From: Streptomyces endocoffeicus
GTDB taxonomy: Bacteria > Actinomycetota > Actinomycetes > Streptomycetales > Streptomycetaceae
Length of the DNA: 64,000 nt
Assembly (NCBI RefSeq): GCF_016741935.1
Contig: NZ_JAERRG010000009.1
Coordinates: forward strand, 310,001 to 374,000
Reading direction: 5' to 3'
Part shown: one piece after another, positions 8,399 to 16,937 of the stretch
Numbering within the stretch: the stretch's first letter is position 1
Layout: every line of letters starts with the position of its first letter
The notes under the pieces: generated by a model
The model's database searches: none
What the model was told of the DNA's origin: nothing
Seen by the model: the letters and a program-made list of their open reading frames with translations, nothing else
Program-made: the position numbers and the translations under genes

Positions 8399-8995
8399 CT
8401 ACGGCAGCACGACCCGAAGCCCGTTGGTGAGCAGGGCCACGGCCGCAGACAACTCGCGGGGTGTGCTCAGCGAGCCCAGCTGAGCGGCCGCAGCCGAACT
8501 GCTCTGCGCAGCAGCGGCATTGAGTGCCGCCTGCACGGCATGGCGGACGGTTTCCGTGATGCGCATCTGGACTTCGGTGTCCTCCAAGTCGGCAGCTGTG
8601 ACCTGCCCGCGCCCCATGAGGCGGCTGGTCTTGGAGGCGGCATCAAGGGTGGTGAGCGCGTCGTCGTCCAACGCGGGGGCGAGAGCGGAGAGGTTCGCGC
8701 CGCCGAAGGCGGTACGGAAGCGTGACGGGCAGTGGGCGTGAAGGTCCATGGCGAGCTCGGCGGCGAGGCCGCGGACGGCTACCAGACCGTAGGTGTTGGC
8801 CAGTTGCGTCATGAGTCCCAGCGCTGCGTGAAGATCCTCCCGCCTGAGGGCTATCAGGTAAGCGTCGGTGACGGCGCGTATGAGCTTCTCGGGAAGCGCG
8901 GTACTGGACACGGCGTTTTCCCCGTTCAGGCGTTCGGGTGGCTGCGCGCCGGCGAACTCGCAGGTGATGGGGTTGTCCCAGTCGTGATCGGTCAT
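8399..8995 (-). CDS. Hypothetical helical protein, 198 aa
   Basis: I place the start at ATG 8993-8995, preceded by CAGGAG; upstream in-frame codons overlap the broken gene at 9171-9690 and look non-coding. The protein begins MTDHDWDNPITCEFAG and is strongly Ala/Leu helical from residue ~35, with a predicted helical bundle and an Ala-rich stretch (ALNAAAAQSSSAAAAQ). No motif recognised. First of a three-gene run leading into the methyltransferase. Confidence 0.7.
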   Translation of the reverse strand: MTDHDWDNPITCEFAGAQPPERLNGENAVSSTALPEKLIRAVTDAYLIALRREDLHAALGLMTQLANTYGLVAVRGLAAELAMDLHAHCPSRFRTAFGGANLSALAPALDDDALTTLDAASKTSRLMGRGQVTAADLEDTEVQMRITETVRHAVQAALNAAAAQSSSAAAAQLGSLSTPRELSAAVALLTNGLRVVLP

Positions 8996-9170
8996 GAGAG
9001 CGCTGCTCCTGGAGTTTGTTGGGTACGGCAGCTGGCTGGGGCCAGCAACGAAACTGCCGGTGGAGCTGGGCTGGTCGTTCCAACACCGCCCCACCGGCAG
9101 GCGGGTGTTTCTTTGGCTCCCGAGCCGGCTGTGCCGGCCCAACGCTTGCGCTTCGGAGCGGGTCGCCGAA

Positions 9171-9690
9171 CTACCCATCGTGGCCACTGAGGTCGATCAC
9201 CACTGATTGGCCCGTCGCGCTGTCGGTGACGGTGAAGAAGCGGGCATCCCTGTCAGTGGCACCGTCGCGGGCGAACTGGTCGCCCAGACCTGGCGAGCGG
9301 CCCCGAGAACTGTGCTTCCTTCAGCGTCGATCTCCCAGCTCACGCACCACGTGGTGTCGCACGCTGCTGTCGGATCGAGCCCTTCGGGTACAGACTCATC
9401 ATCCTCCTCGAAGTTCTCGCGGAAGTGCGCGAGCGCTGCGCCAGCGTCGTCGGCGCAGATGGCGGAGGCTCCGCGTGGTCGGGGATGACGGTCCAGACGT
9501 CGCCGAAGGCCCGCATGCGTACCTGGTCAATGCGGGACTCGGGCGTCCCGTGGCCGTCGAGGACTGCGATGAATATGTCGAGTCAGTCACTCTGCGAGCA
9601 GACGAGCTCGTCTGGATGGCGACCGCGCACTTCTTCTCGGGGTGGAAGATGGCGAGCCAACGGCGCGCCGTGCCTCATCGGCTCCCGGGG
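9171..9690 (-). pseudogene. Hypothetical protein broken by at least three frameshifts
   Basis: Successive protein-like pieces lie in different frames: LAIFHPEKKCAVAIQTSS with RRVTDSTY, then FIAVLDGHGTPESRIDQV and DVWTVIPDHA, then ICADDAGAALAHFRENFEE with CVSWEIDAEGSTVLGAA, then ARFFTVTDSATGQSVVIDL to TAG 9171-9173. The changes fall near 9586, 9470 and 9265, probably with one more near 9650. Together they would give about 160 aa with a beta-rich C-terminal repeat ending in a short VTDSATG-type strand. Too many breaks to be functional as read. Confidence 0.6.
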
Positions 9691-9696
9691 ATGCAG

Positions 9697-9930
9697 TCAA
9701 CCCTCCTTGGGATGTTCGTCAACCGACAGAAAAGTGTCCAGATCGACGATCTGGCCAACTCGAAGGGTGTTCAGTCCGCGCAGCATCGCGATTTCACACT
9801 TGCGCTCCGCGATACCCGCGGGGCTCAGGGGCCGACCGTCCTGCCTGAAGTTGCCCTGTTCCAGAAGCTGTTCCAGCGCAGTCCTCCAGTGGTTGACCTG
9901 GTATTGCGTGATCTTTTGCCTGCGGGCCAT
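9697..9930 (-). CDS. Hypothetical protein, 77 aa
   Basis: ATG at 9928-9930, three bases after the upstream stop. Lys/Arg/Gln-rich helical N-terminus (ARRQKITQYQVNHWRTALEQ), then REDGRPLSPAGIAERK-like sequence. Could be a small DNA-binding or phage-regulator type protein. Ends just before the broken gene at 9690. Confidence 0.65.
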   Translation of the reverse strand: MARRQKITQYQVNHWRTALEQLLEQGNFRQDGRPLSPAGIAERKCEIAMLRGLNTLRVGQIVDLDTFLSVDEHPKEG

Positions 9931-9933
9931 GCG

Positions 9934-10392
9934 TTAGTCCCTCCTCGAAGGGCGTGATGTGGGTTGGATACGCCGGTACTGCTGCTCGATCCGGGCCCCG
10001 GGGAGCGCGTCGGCCACGGCTTCGGTGACAGCACGGCGGCCCCTCTCCTCTGCCTCCTGCTGAGCGGCGAGTTCGGTGGCTTGCTGCGCGGCCTCGGCGT
10101 GCCGCGGATACAGGCGCCGGGTGATCTCGCGGGCCACGTGGCGCGCGGTGCTGGCCGTGACACCGATCGATGGCGCGATCATCTTGGTCTCGTCCGGCAG
10201 CGCGGCGTGGACTCTCAGACGGTCGGGGCGGCGGTCGTCGGGCTGGCACAGACGCAGGGCGCGGCCGTCGCTGTCGATGATGAGCCGTCTCAAACCGCCG
10301 TCGTGGTCGGTCAGTTCGGCCGTCCGGCAGTACGTACCCAGCTCTCGCGCCACTTCGTCGGCGAACGCGTCGAACTGCTCCTGCGTGCTCAA
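9934..10392 (-). CDS. Hypothetical protein, 152 aa
   Basis: ATG at 10390-10392, followed 3 nt after its stop by the 77-aa gene. N-terminal half is a mixed domain with HDGGLRRLIIDSDGRALRL; residues ~60-80 hold an HTH-like stretch (MIAPSIGVTASTARHVAREI). The C-terminal third is an Ala/Glu/Gln coiled coil. A DNA-binding role is possible but not established. Confidence 0.7.
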   Translation of the reverse strand: MSTQEQFDAFADEVARELGTYCRTAELTDHDGGLRRLIIDSDGRALRLCQPDDRRPDRLRVHAALPDETKMIAPSIGVTASTARHVAREITRRLYPRHAEAAQQATELAAQQEAEERGRRAVTEAVADALPGARIEQQYRRIQPTSRPSRRD

Positions 10393-10414
10393 CTCCCGTT
10401 TGATGGCGGTCTGT

Positions 10415-10616
10415 TCACTCCTTTGGATGGCCGGCGGGTGTGCTCGGTGCGGGGCTCCTCGCGCCCTGGTCGCGTAGCTCGGCGTCCCTGCGGGTGTCCT
10501 CGTCGGTGTAGCCGGTGTCGCACCACGGGCGGCACAACTGGCCTGCGGGGGCGCCGCAGGTCTCGGACCGGTCGTCGAAGTCCTCCGGGCTCCACCGGGC
10601 GCGGCTGGCCGCTCAC
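10415..10616 (-). pseudogene. Small Cys-containing protein with one frameshift
   Basis: GTG at 10614-10616 overlaps the upstream stop, but its frame loses coding character after ~5 codons. The convincing sequence (RWSPEDFDDRSETCGAPAG, then QLCRPWCDTGYTDEDTRRD) is in the neighbouring frame and ends at TGA 10415-10417. One missing base near 10603 would restore a ~67-aa protein with three cysteines. Same kind of small zinc-site protein as elsewhere in the window. Confidence 0.5.
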
Positions 10617-10924
10617 GCGGGGAGGTTCTCGACGTCGTCGGCCTCCACCTGTGCGGCCCAGGCGGTCAGCTCCTCGCCGTACTCCTGCCGCCACTTCTTC
10701 AGGACGGTGAAGAGGTGGGCGAAGTCGTCGACCAGGGCCAGGGCGCGCGCCTGGTCGGGGGCGGGGTCCTCGGCGTAGGTCGGCGCATCGGGGCGGGTGC
10801 GCTCACCGAGGCTCATCAGCCAACGTATGATCAGAACATCTCCCTCGTAGGGCGAGTGGGGCGTGTAGGTGAGGGCGGTGCGCCGAGGGCGTCCGGACGG
10901 GTCGGGTTTGCGGTAGCGGTACAG
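10613..10924 (-). CDS. Hypothetical protein, ~103 aa, apparent CTG start
   Basis: The ATG at 10816 gives only 67 aa, but the same open frame extends upstream with good protein sequence (LYRYRKPDPSGRPRRTALTY, then EGDVLIIRWL). The only start near a ribosome site is CTG at 10922-10924, with GGGAGG ten bases upstream and just after the previous stop. The helical C-terminus (FAHLFTVLKKWRQEYGEE) is in both versions. Function unknown. Confidence 0.55.
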   Translation of the reverse strand: MYRYRKPDPSGRPRRTALTYTPHSPYEGDVLIIRWLMSLGERTRPDAPTYAEDPAPDQARALALVDDFAHLFTVLKKWRQEYGEELTAWAAQVEADDVENLPA

Positions 10925-10940
10925 GAAGCGGGCGCCTCCC

Positions 10941-11606
10941 TCAGTTCTCCGTCGGAGCCGGGTTGGCCCGGATCACGGCCGTGATGGCCTTGATAGACGG
11001 GGTGTCGTGCTGCCCCCTGCGGTCCGGCGTGACGCACAGCCCGGACCGGGTCCGGCGCGCGACGCCTGAAGCGACGAAATAGGGCAGGTCGTACTGCCAC
11101 TTCCGGCCCGCGTCGGCCGGTCGGCCTACACGGAGGTTCAGGAGGAAACCCCCGTCACGGGGCGCCCACGCCTGCTGTGTCTTCCAGCCGTGAGCCTCAG
11201 CGAACGCGAACAGGACAGCAACCGGCTTCGGCAGGGCGTAGTCCTCGGGAGCAGTATGCGTGATGCCTGCCTCCAGCCGGACCTGCGTGACATCACGGAC
11301 GTGCCGCTCGGCCGGGGTCAGAACGCTGTCGCGCTCCAGGGCGGCGGCCAGGGTAACGGTCCGTCCGCTGTAGCGGCAGGTGAATCCGACGCCGTACGCG
11401 TCACGGATCACCGCACGCCGCGTGCCGTTCATGTCCCACGTCGACATCGGCCCGTGCGTGGTCAGGACGCCGTTGCGGACGCTCGTCGTATTGCCGCACG
11501 GGCACACCGTCTCCACGGTACGCAGCAGGTCATACCACACGTTCGGCAGGAGGATCGTCGGATCGTGCTTCTCTCCGGTAGCGAGCTGTTCGCGCATGGT
11601 CGTCAC
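10941..11606 (-). CDS. Hypothetical protein, 221 aa
   Basis: GTG at 11604-11606 with GAGG eight bases upstream is favoured over the distant ATG at 11762, which would run into the hydrolase gene. Contains a CPCG motif near residue 37 (ETVCPCGNTTSV) and a later cysteine (VGFTCRYSGRTV), so a zinc-ribbon-like N-terminus is possible. The middle has LERDSVLTPAERHVRDV. C-terminus contains RWQYDLPYFVASG-like strands. No catalytic motif seen. Confidence 0.65.
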   Translation of the reverse strand: MTTMREQLATGEKHDPTILLPNVWYDLLRTVETVCPCGNTTSVRNGVLTTHGPMSTWDMNGTRRAVIRDAYGVGFTCRYSGRTVTLAAALERDSVLTPAERHVRDVTQVRLEAGITHTAPEDYALPKPVAVLFAFAEAHGWKTQQAWAPRDGGFLLNLRVGRPADAGRKWQYDLPYFVASGVARRTRSGLCVTPDRRGQHDTPSIKAITAVIRANPAPTEN

Positions 11607-11733
11607 GATGTTTTCCTCACTTCCCTGGTCTCGATCAGTTCGGGGGCTGTCGTGGATGTCGTGCGGCACGACCTGGTCCAGCGCGAGCACGTCGTCGATG
11701 ACACGGGAGTTTCTTCTAACACCCGTGTTGTAG

Positions 11734-12459
11734 CTACGTGGCCGCGTCAGGCGCCAAGGCATTGAAGGCGAGTCTGTTGAGGACCTCGGCCGTCTGATGC
11801 GGAGCGGAAACCATCGCCATGTGGCCGGCGTTCAGAGTGACGAGGCTGGACCTGGTCCGCTCGGCCGCCTCGGCCTGCAACTCCGGCGAGTAAGACCAAT
11901 CCAGCGCCAGCTTGATGTAGCAACGGGGGATCGGGAGCCGGTACCCGGACAGGTCGACGGGTTCAGTCAGCAATCCGGCCGCGTCATCGACGAGGTGCTT
12001 CCGGACGTACTGGATCTGGTCGTCATCGCCGTCGGTGCACAGGCGGCGCCTGATGGCGTCGACACCGAAGGTGTAGACGCCATCGACAGCGTTCTCCTTC
12101 AGCGCTTTTCGCAGCCTGGCGTCGATGTGGTCCGCCACCGGTGTCCCGTCGGGTGGCACCACCGCAGAGAGCAGTATCACTTGTCGGATGCGGTCCGGTA
12201 GCAGGGCCATCACCCGTGGCACCACGACGCCGCCGAATGAGTGAGCGACCAGGGTGACCTGGTCGGTGAAGTTGCGTTGCACGATGTCCTCGGCGACTGC
12301 CTCCGCGCAGTCGTCCAGTGTCACGCCGCTTAGGGGGATGTGCGCCCTCGCTCCGCGGCCGGGCAGATCGACGGCCAGTACGTCACCGTAAAGCAGCGGG
12401 CCCAGGCGGCCCCAGATACCGCCGACGCAGGTAGCACCGTGCACCAAGACGAACGGCAT
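11734..12459 (-). CDS. Alpha/beta hydrolase, 241 aa (copy 1)
   Basis: Alpha/beta hydrolase fold enzyme of the esterase/salicylate hydrolase-like type. Begins MPFVLVHGATCVGGIWGRL: the HG oxyanion-hole segment. Nucleophile elbow AHSFGG near residue 73, then a late acid and catalytic His in LNAGHMAMVSAPHQ. Length is normal (~240). ATG at 12457-12459 has AAGGAG upstream; the longer in-frame start is less likely. A paralogue with clear residue-by-residue similarity lies at 48337 in opposite orientation, with homology reaching ~45 bp upstream of the start. Substrate unknown. Confidence 0.85.
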   Translation of the reverse strand: MPFVLVHGATCVGGIWGRLGPLLYGDVLAVDLPGRGARAHIPLSGVTLDDCAEAVAEDIVQRNFTDQVTLVAHSFGGVVVPRVMALLPDRIRQVILLSAVVPPDGTPVADHIDARLRKALKENAVDGVYTFGVDAIRRRLCTDGDDDQIQYVRKHLVDDAAGLLTEPVDLSGYRLPIPRCYIKLALDWSYSPELQAEAAERTRSSLVTLNAGHMAMVSAPHQTAEVLNRLAFNALAPDAAT

Positions 12460-12841
12460 ATCGGACAACTCCTTCGTATGGGATGAGGAGACAGCAGGTA
12501 CACAGGTGCCGGCAGATCGGCGCTGGGCGAGCACCCAGGCGGTGACCGCCGGTCAGCGCCGCGGCGGCACACAGAAGCCGATCGCACCATGGCGCGTTCC
12601 TGTTCGGCGTGTTCTTCTACTGCTTCAGATTGGATGCTGTTCGGTCAGGTCAGCGAAGAAGGCAGTCTGTCGGGTGCCCCATGGGACGGATCGTTGCGTA
12701 CAGTTCGGCAGCAGGCACGGCGTCCAGCAGGGCTGAGCGGGTGGCGCCGGGGAAGGTGCAGAAGAGACCTTCGGGCCGAAGCGGGGTTGCCGATACGCCT
12801 GGGGAGAGGCGGCAGCCCGGAACCGGCGAAGACGCTGTACA

Positions 12842-13085
12842 TCATCGCCGGACGCCGCCCGCGCATGCTGGGGCAAGCTGACGGGAGTCGCGCCGCGACC
12901 GTGCTCTGGGAGGCGTGATCAGGCGAGACCAGGTGGCCAGCGGCAGATCGGCAGGCTCCAGAACCGGCACAGGTACGTGGTCGAACGAACGCAGGCCCAG
13001 GGGAAGAACCGGGTCGGTGACCTTCCAATCCGCATTGACCGACCAGGGTGCGCGGGCCGTTACCTGCCAAGTGGCCGCCGGTCAC
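12842..13085 (-). pseudogene. Gene fragment of unknown family
   Basis: A GTG at 13083-13085 overlaps the preceding stop, but the protein-like sequence (APWSVNADWKVTDPVLPLGL, then RSFDHVPVPVLEPADLPLAT) lies in the next frame, implying an indel near 13070. After about residue 65 the frame degenerates to Arg-rich sequence. The original gene was probably longer. The 12.46-12.84 kb stretch beyond it contains no convincing gene. Confidence 0.4.
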
Positions 13086-13155
13086 TGGCTCTTCTCCCAG
13101 ACCCCGAAGGCACGCCGGAACTCGGGAGAGTTCTCTTTTCTGCGTAGTCAGCCAT
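13082..13155 (-). pseudogene. Miniprotein (~24 aa) with frameshift in an A-run
   Basis: ATG at 13153-13155 has GGGGGAG five bases upstream and overlaps the previous gene by 8 nt. It reads MADYAEK and then, after a one-base shift in GAAAAG, ENSPEFRRAFGVWEKSQ to TGA. The homopolymer location favours a read error. Confidence 0.4.
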
Positions 13156-13642
13156 CGGATTCTCCCCCGGCGGCGCGGCTCTTGCGGGCCGAGCGCCGGC
13201 GGATGCCGGCGGCGAGACGGTCGTACTCTCGACGTGCCTCGCTCGCCCTGACACGGTGATACTCAGCCTGTCGGTTGTGGTCCCCGATTGACTTCTCAAG
13301 TCGGGTGAGTTCACGGCGGAGGCTGTGCTCTCTGTCGTCCCAGTAGATCTCGCGCACGGCAGCCGTCAGTTCGGATTGGTGCATCATCAGCCACTCACCG
13401 GGGATCCGGACCATCACGTAGGGCTGCGTCCTGCGGTCAAGCTGGAGCACGACCTCGCCGTCGCCTTTCATGGGCGGCCGCGCGAACACGACGCGTGGTG
13501 AGCCGAGGAACGGCTTGAGCCGCTGCGGTGCGGTCTCGGCGGGGAACTTCGCGAGCACGCGTGAAATCAGGCCCACCATCTCGTCGAGTTCGGCGAACAG
13601 TTGGATCGTGGCGTCGACGATCTCTGTGGTCTTGTGCTTCAT
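13148..13642 (-). CDS. Hypothetical protein with coiled coil, 164 aa
   Basis: ATG at 13640-13642 follows AAGGA and overlaps the previous stop by one base (TGATG). N-terminal helix (TEIVDATIQLFAELDEMVGLI), a beta-rich centre (PRVVFARPPMKGDGEVVLQL), then HRQAEYHRVRASEARREYD-type basic coiled coil at the C-terminus. No family recognised. Intact, between two damaged genes. Confidence 0.65.
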   Translation of the reverse strand: MKHKTTEIVDATIQLFAELDEMVGLISRVLAKFPAETAPQRLKPFLGSPRVVFARPPMKGDGEVVLQLDRRTQPYVMVRIPGEWLMMHQSELTAAVREIYWDDREHSLRRELTRLEKSIGDHNRQAEYHRVRASEARREYDRLAAGIRRRSARKSRAAGGESDG

Positions 13643-14029
13643 CACTTCTGGTCCTTGAAGATCGGGTCCTGCTCGAGGAACCGGGACAGGGCTGGCCCGC
13701 CCCGATTGGCCTCCCCACGTAGAGGAAGGCGCTGGCCTTGATACAGAGGATGGAGGCGCTCTGTTACTTCGTATCCATGGCCAGACCCGTAACGACCGCC
13801 GCTCCGCGTAGTACACCGCGCGATCGTGGTGCCCGAGGGACACCATCACGCCCACCGACCACAGCACGTACGCCACGCCGTCCGGGTAGGCGTCCGCCCT
13901 GGCGATGTCCTCCGAGCTGACCCACGGGTGGCGGGCGGGGTCGTCGTGAGCCTGCACGAAGTACCAACCCGGCCGCACCCCGTGGCTTCCGAGGTACCAC
14001 ACCCGCGTATCACACGGGGATAGGATCAT
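13642..14029 (-). pseudogene. Hypothetical protein split by one frameshift
   Basis: The N-terminal part starts at ATG 14027-14029 (LSPCDTRVWYLGSHGVRPGW, then VAYVLWSVGVMVSLGHHDRAV). Near 13800 coding passes to another frame that reads RYGSGHGYEVTERLHPLYQ and NRGGPALSRFLEQDPIFKDQ to TGA 13642-13644, which is coupled to the next ATG. Joined length about 129 aa. The C-terminal half is lost in the literal reading. Confidence 0.55.
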
Positions 14030-14342
14030 CGCCCGCCCGGTAGTCCGTCTCAGGCTGGTCCTCTTCACGGGAGGCGTTGGCCAGCGCGATGCCGGCCCGG
14101 CCAGCCACGCCCGGCGCCAGGTCGGCCAGGGCCATCACGTAAGAGCAGAACTCGATCTCGCTCAGGTTGTACCGGCGCAGCTCGGCACTGTCCTCCACCG
14201 CCAGCGTGAAGCGCGCCCGGTACGCGCCGTCGCCGCCGTCGTACTCCACCGACCAGCCCGGCTCCACTAGGCCGACCGCTTCCCATGCCCGCGGTACAGA
14301 CGCCAGCTGCTCCTGCCACTTCGGGTCCGTCAGCTCGGTCAC
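14010..14342 (-). CDS. Hypothetical protein, 110 aa
   Basis: GTG at 14340-14342 with GAGG upstream. Sequence TELTDPKWQEQLASVPRAW, then an acidic beta region (WSVEYDGGDGAYRARFTLAV) and a helical C-terminus. It overlaps the downstream broken gene by 20 nt. First gene of this left-arm operon; upstream lie only gene scraps on the other strand. Confidence 0.65.
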   Translation of the reverse strand: MTELTDPKWQEQLASVPRAWEAVGLVEPGWSVEYDGGDGAYRARFTLAVEDSAELRRYNLSEIEFCSYVMALADLAPGVAGRAGIALANASREEDQPETDYRAGDDPIPV

Positions 14343-14365
14343 TTTTCAACCTCTTTCAAGTCAGG

Positions 14366-14533
14366 CGCAAGTTCTCATCCGCGCGGACAACTTCTCCTCG
14401 GGCTTGATGTGTTCGCGGCGCCGAGGACCAAGCCGGGATCACCAACTTCGCGGGCAGCTTCTCGGTGGCCGACACTGCGGAGCGGACCATCCGGGCGGCC
14501 GGAGGCTGGTGCCCCTCCTGCCCCAAGAAGTGA
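14366..14533 (+). pseudogene. Gene remnant, plus strand
   Basis: Two protein-like pieces in adjacent frames: AQVLIRADNFSSGLDVFAA and, after a shift near 14423, EDQAGITNFAGSFSVADTAE ending GGWCPSCPKK at TGA 14531-14533. No start codon with a ribosome site is visible; the 5' end abuts the minus-strand gene at 14342. Probably a truncated, decayed gene marking a rearrangement junction. Confidence 0.35.
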
Positions 14534-14904
14534 ACCGCCCGGCCGGATGGGCGGCCTCATCCCCTCGCTGGAGTCGTCAGGACGCGCTCGTGAAAGGCCG
14601 TCAGGGGTTCGATTGGAGTCCGATGCGTGTCCCGACTGGCGCATCGACGGGTCTCGTTGGTGTCTTGCTCGGGGCTTCGGCGATCAGCGTCGTTGTCGCG
14701 TCCGGCCGGTGGCAGCAAAACGTCTCCTCAGGGACACCACCGGAGCCCGTGGATGCCCATGATGCGACGCCGACGTGTCAACGGGGAACAGGCCAAGTGT
14801 TTGTGCACCCGACCTGTTCCGGTATCGATCCCGCGCCCGGGTCGGCTATGCCGACCCAGACCCTCGAGGCCAGTGCCCATAGGGGGCGAAGCCGAGAGGG
14901 GCAC
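14534..14904. other. Non-coding stretch
   Basis: No reading frame here has convincing protein character. It contains the hairpin GGGTCGGC-TAT-GCCGACCC near 14838-14856, of a type seen again near 38630, and a GGCGAAGCCGAG motif typical of actinobacterial plasmid spacers. Confidence 0.35.
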
Positions 14905-15017
14905 GCTGAGCGCGACGCATAGGGCTTGTCCCACCGGGCGAACGTCCGGGTCTCGAACTTGATCCGGTTGACGACCACGGCTGCTCGGCGCAGAGCCTCC
15001 TCGCGGCTGATGCCGAT
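14905..15017 (-). pseudogene. Gene remnant, minus strand
   Basis: Frame reading ISREEALRRAAVVVNRIKF then ETRTFARWDKPYASRSA, clearly protein-like, but preceded by a TAG and followed by non-coding sequence. Looks like an internal piece of a small protein at a junction between two transferred segments. Confidence 0.3.
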
Positions 15018-15023
15018 CTAAAA

Positions 15024-15267
15024 CTGACGGTCATCGTTGACACCTGGGTCTCCGATCACTACGGAGATCCACATGCCGAAGTCCACCTCCACCACCGCAT
15101 GGACGAGGCGCAGATCTGGGAACAGCTTGAGGACCAGGCCGAGCGGCAGCCGCTCATCACCCCGGGCGAGGCGCCGGGCCGCCATCCCCCTGCTGCGCCA
15201 CGAGGGCTCACCCGCCGCCGACGAGCTGTCCACCCGGCTCGCGCGCCGACTCCCCGCTGACCAGTAA
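15024..15267 (+). pseudogene. Hypothetical protein with one frameshift, possible CTG start
   Basis: Reads TVIVDTWVSDHYGDPHAEVH and MDEAQIWEQLEDQAERQPL from CTG 15024, without an obvious ribosome site; after a shift near 15175 it continues RRAAIPLLRHEGSPAADELS to TAA 15265-15267. Joined length ~81 aa, acidic and helical. Ends 14 nt from the convergent XRE gene stop. Confidence 0.4.
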
Positions 15268-15280
15268 CCGCGAGCCCCTC

Positions 15281-16648
15281 CTACGAGGTGAGGACGCCGG
15301 CGCGGGCAGCGAGGCCGCGAAGCTCCGGCGACGTGCGGCCGGAGGCCAACAGCCCGGAGATCAGCGTCTTCACCGCCGGCCGCGCGTGGGTTTCCTCAGG
15401 AGCCTGAACCTCGGCGGCCAGCAGGGCGTTGAGGCACTGGTCGCGGCGCCCCCACCGGGCGTAGGCGGTAGCGACGTCGACATGGAACCGGGCGCGGCGC
15501 TCGATGGTGGGCAGTGCCTGCGCCGTGAGCCGGTCTGCGGCGGCGATGGCGGCAGAGGGATCGCCAGCGCGGTCCTCGGCCGACACCAGGTGGAGCTGGA
15601 CGGTGGCGGCGCTGAATCCACCGTGGGTGCGCAGCCGAGTGCCGCCGAGTTCTTTGGCGATGGCGGCGGCCTCGGCGGTCAGCTTCCGCATACCGGTCTG
15701 GTCGTGGTCCCGGGCGGCTGTGTAGGCGGCCGACTGGATCAGCAGGCCGCGGGCGGCCGCGCCGTCGGGGCCTGCGTCCCGCAGGGCAGGTGCGTCGGCG
15801 GCGGAGAGGGCGATCGTCATGGCTTGGTCGTTCCACCCGGCCCTGCGGGCTAGCACGGCGAGTTGCCGGGCGGCCTCGGCGATCGCCAGCGGGTCGCCAG
15901 CGGCTTCGGCGAGTTGCCGGGCGCGGTCTGCGGCCATCCAGCCGAGCTGCTGTTCGTCCAGCTTTACTAGGACTCGGGTGACCAGCAGATAGCTCTGCGC
16001 CAGAACGCCGCCGACGGCCGGACCCTCGGGCGCAGCGTGGGCCGCCTTCAGTAGACAGGGCAGTCGTACGGCAAGGCTGCTGTAGCGGCAGAGGTGGAAG
16101 TCGGCGACTGCCCGGGCCAGTTCCACGTGCAAATCGAGCGTGGCCGGACTGGCAGTCGCCGGGGGGAGGCCGAGCATGGCGTCTCTCAGCCGGCCGACGA
16201 GCACGTCGCCGAGCGCGGCTTCGCGCACCGGCTCGGCGCCGGTCAGGGTTGGGGCGCTGGCCGCCGCGGCTGCCGTGAGCGTCAGGGCCAGCATCTGCCG
16301 TCGCCGCACTGTGTCCTCCCCGCCGTCGGCCCCGATCCTCTCCGTCACCCTAGAGCCCGGGAGGCGTGGGTAGGGGGTGATCGGCGCGGCTGGGTGGCTG
16401 TGTCGGGCGCCCGGCTCCGGCATGAGGCCCAACACCTCGGGCGGGATGCTGAGTGCGGCCGCGAACCGGCGCAGCACCACCATGTCGGTCAGGGGTGAGA
16501 TGCCTCGTTCGTAGCGGGAGACCTGGGCGGTGGAGTAACCGGTGAGCTTCCCGAGCTGGCACAGCGTCATCCGTTTCGCCTGACGCGTGCGGCGCACCAG
16601 TTCGCCGGGGGTGTCTGCGGGGGTTGCCCGTACGCTGTTCGGTTCCAT
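15281..16648 (-). CDS. XRE-family regulator with TPR-like C-terminus, 455 aa
   Basis: N-terminal helix-turn-helix at residues ~12-68: GELVRRTRQAKRMTLCQLGK, then YSTAQVSRYERGISPL, the classic XRE recognition helix. Residues ~120-455 are Ala/Leu-rich helical repeats of tetratricopeptide type, common in Streptomyces regulators with a peptide or small-molecule sensor domain. ATG at 16646-16648 faces the Nudix gene, so the shared 289-bp region is likely to contain divergent promoters and the regulator's own operator. Probably controls the neighbouring Nudix/HDxxH pair (inference). Intact. Confidence 0.85.
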   Translation of the reverse strand: MEPNSVRATPADTPGELVRRTRQAKRMTLCQLGKLTGYSTAQVSRYERGISPLTDMVVLRRFAAALSIPPEVLGLMPEPGARHSHPAAPITPYPRLPGSRVTERIGADGGEDTVRRRQMLALTLTAAAAASAPTLTGAEPVREAALGDVLVGRLRDAMLGLPPATASPATLDLHVELARAVADFHLCRYSSLAVRLPCLLKAAHAAPEGPAVGGVLAQSYLLVTRVLVKLDEQQLGWMAADRARQLAEAAGDPLAIAEAARQLAVLARRAGWNDQAMTIALSAADAPALRDAGPDGAAARGLLIQSAAYTAARDHDQTGMRKLTAEAAAIAKELGGTRLRTHGGFSAATVQLHLVSAEDRAGDPSAAIAAADRLTAQALPTIERRARFHVDVATAYARWGRRDQCLNALLAAEVQAPEETHARPAVKTLISGLLASGRTSPELRGLAARAGVLTS

Positions 16649-16937
16649 CGCGCCGTCCCGGGGGTGAGGCTCGCCGACACCTCAGAGTAGGGACATCTCG
16701 GGCGTGATCAGGCGGATTTGCATCAGATGCAAACCGCTTTACATCCGGCGAAAGCGGACTGGCCGCGCGACCCGGAGGTGCGGTGCGCTTGTCTCGCAGC
16801 AGCCACCGCCCCACCGGGGCTGTCGGCCTACACCACCCCACCCCCGATACGCAGCGTGTTTGTTCCAACACGCTCCATGCGCCATCGTGACGGGTCCGCG
16901 GCCGCGCCGAATGCGGCCGAACACAGAGGAGGTCGAG
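16649..16937. promoter_or_regulatory. Divergent intergenic region
   Basis: Separates the XRE gene and the Nudix gene, which point away from each other. It includes CGGATTTGCATCAGATGCAAACCG near 16711-16734, where TTTGCATC and GATGCAAA form an inverted repeat suitable for a dimeric repressor. Confidence 0.5.

Noticed and set aside
12645..13085. 146-codon minus-strand frame
   Set aside because: Composition is Pro/Ser/Arg-rich; the protein-like sequence lies in the adjacent frame (reported as a fragment).
14600..14640. GGTTCGATTGGAGTCC as a tRNA T-arm
   Set aside because: No acceptor stem or anticodon arm can be folded around it.
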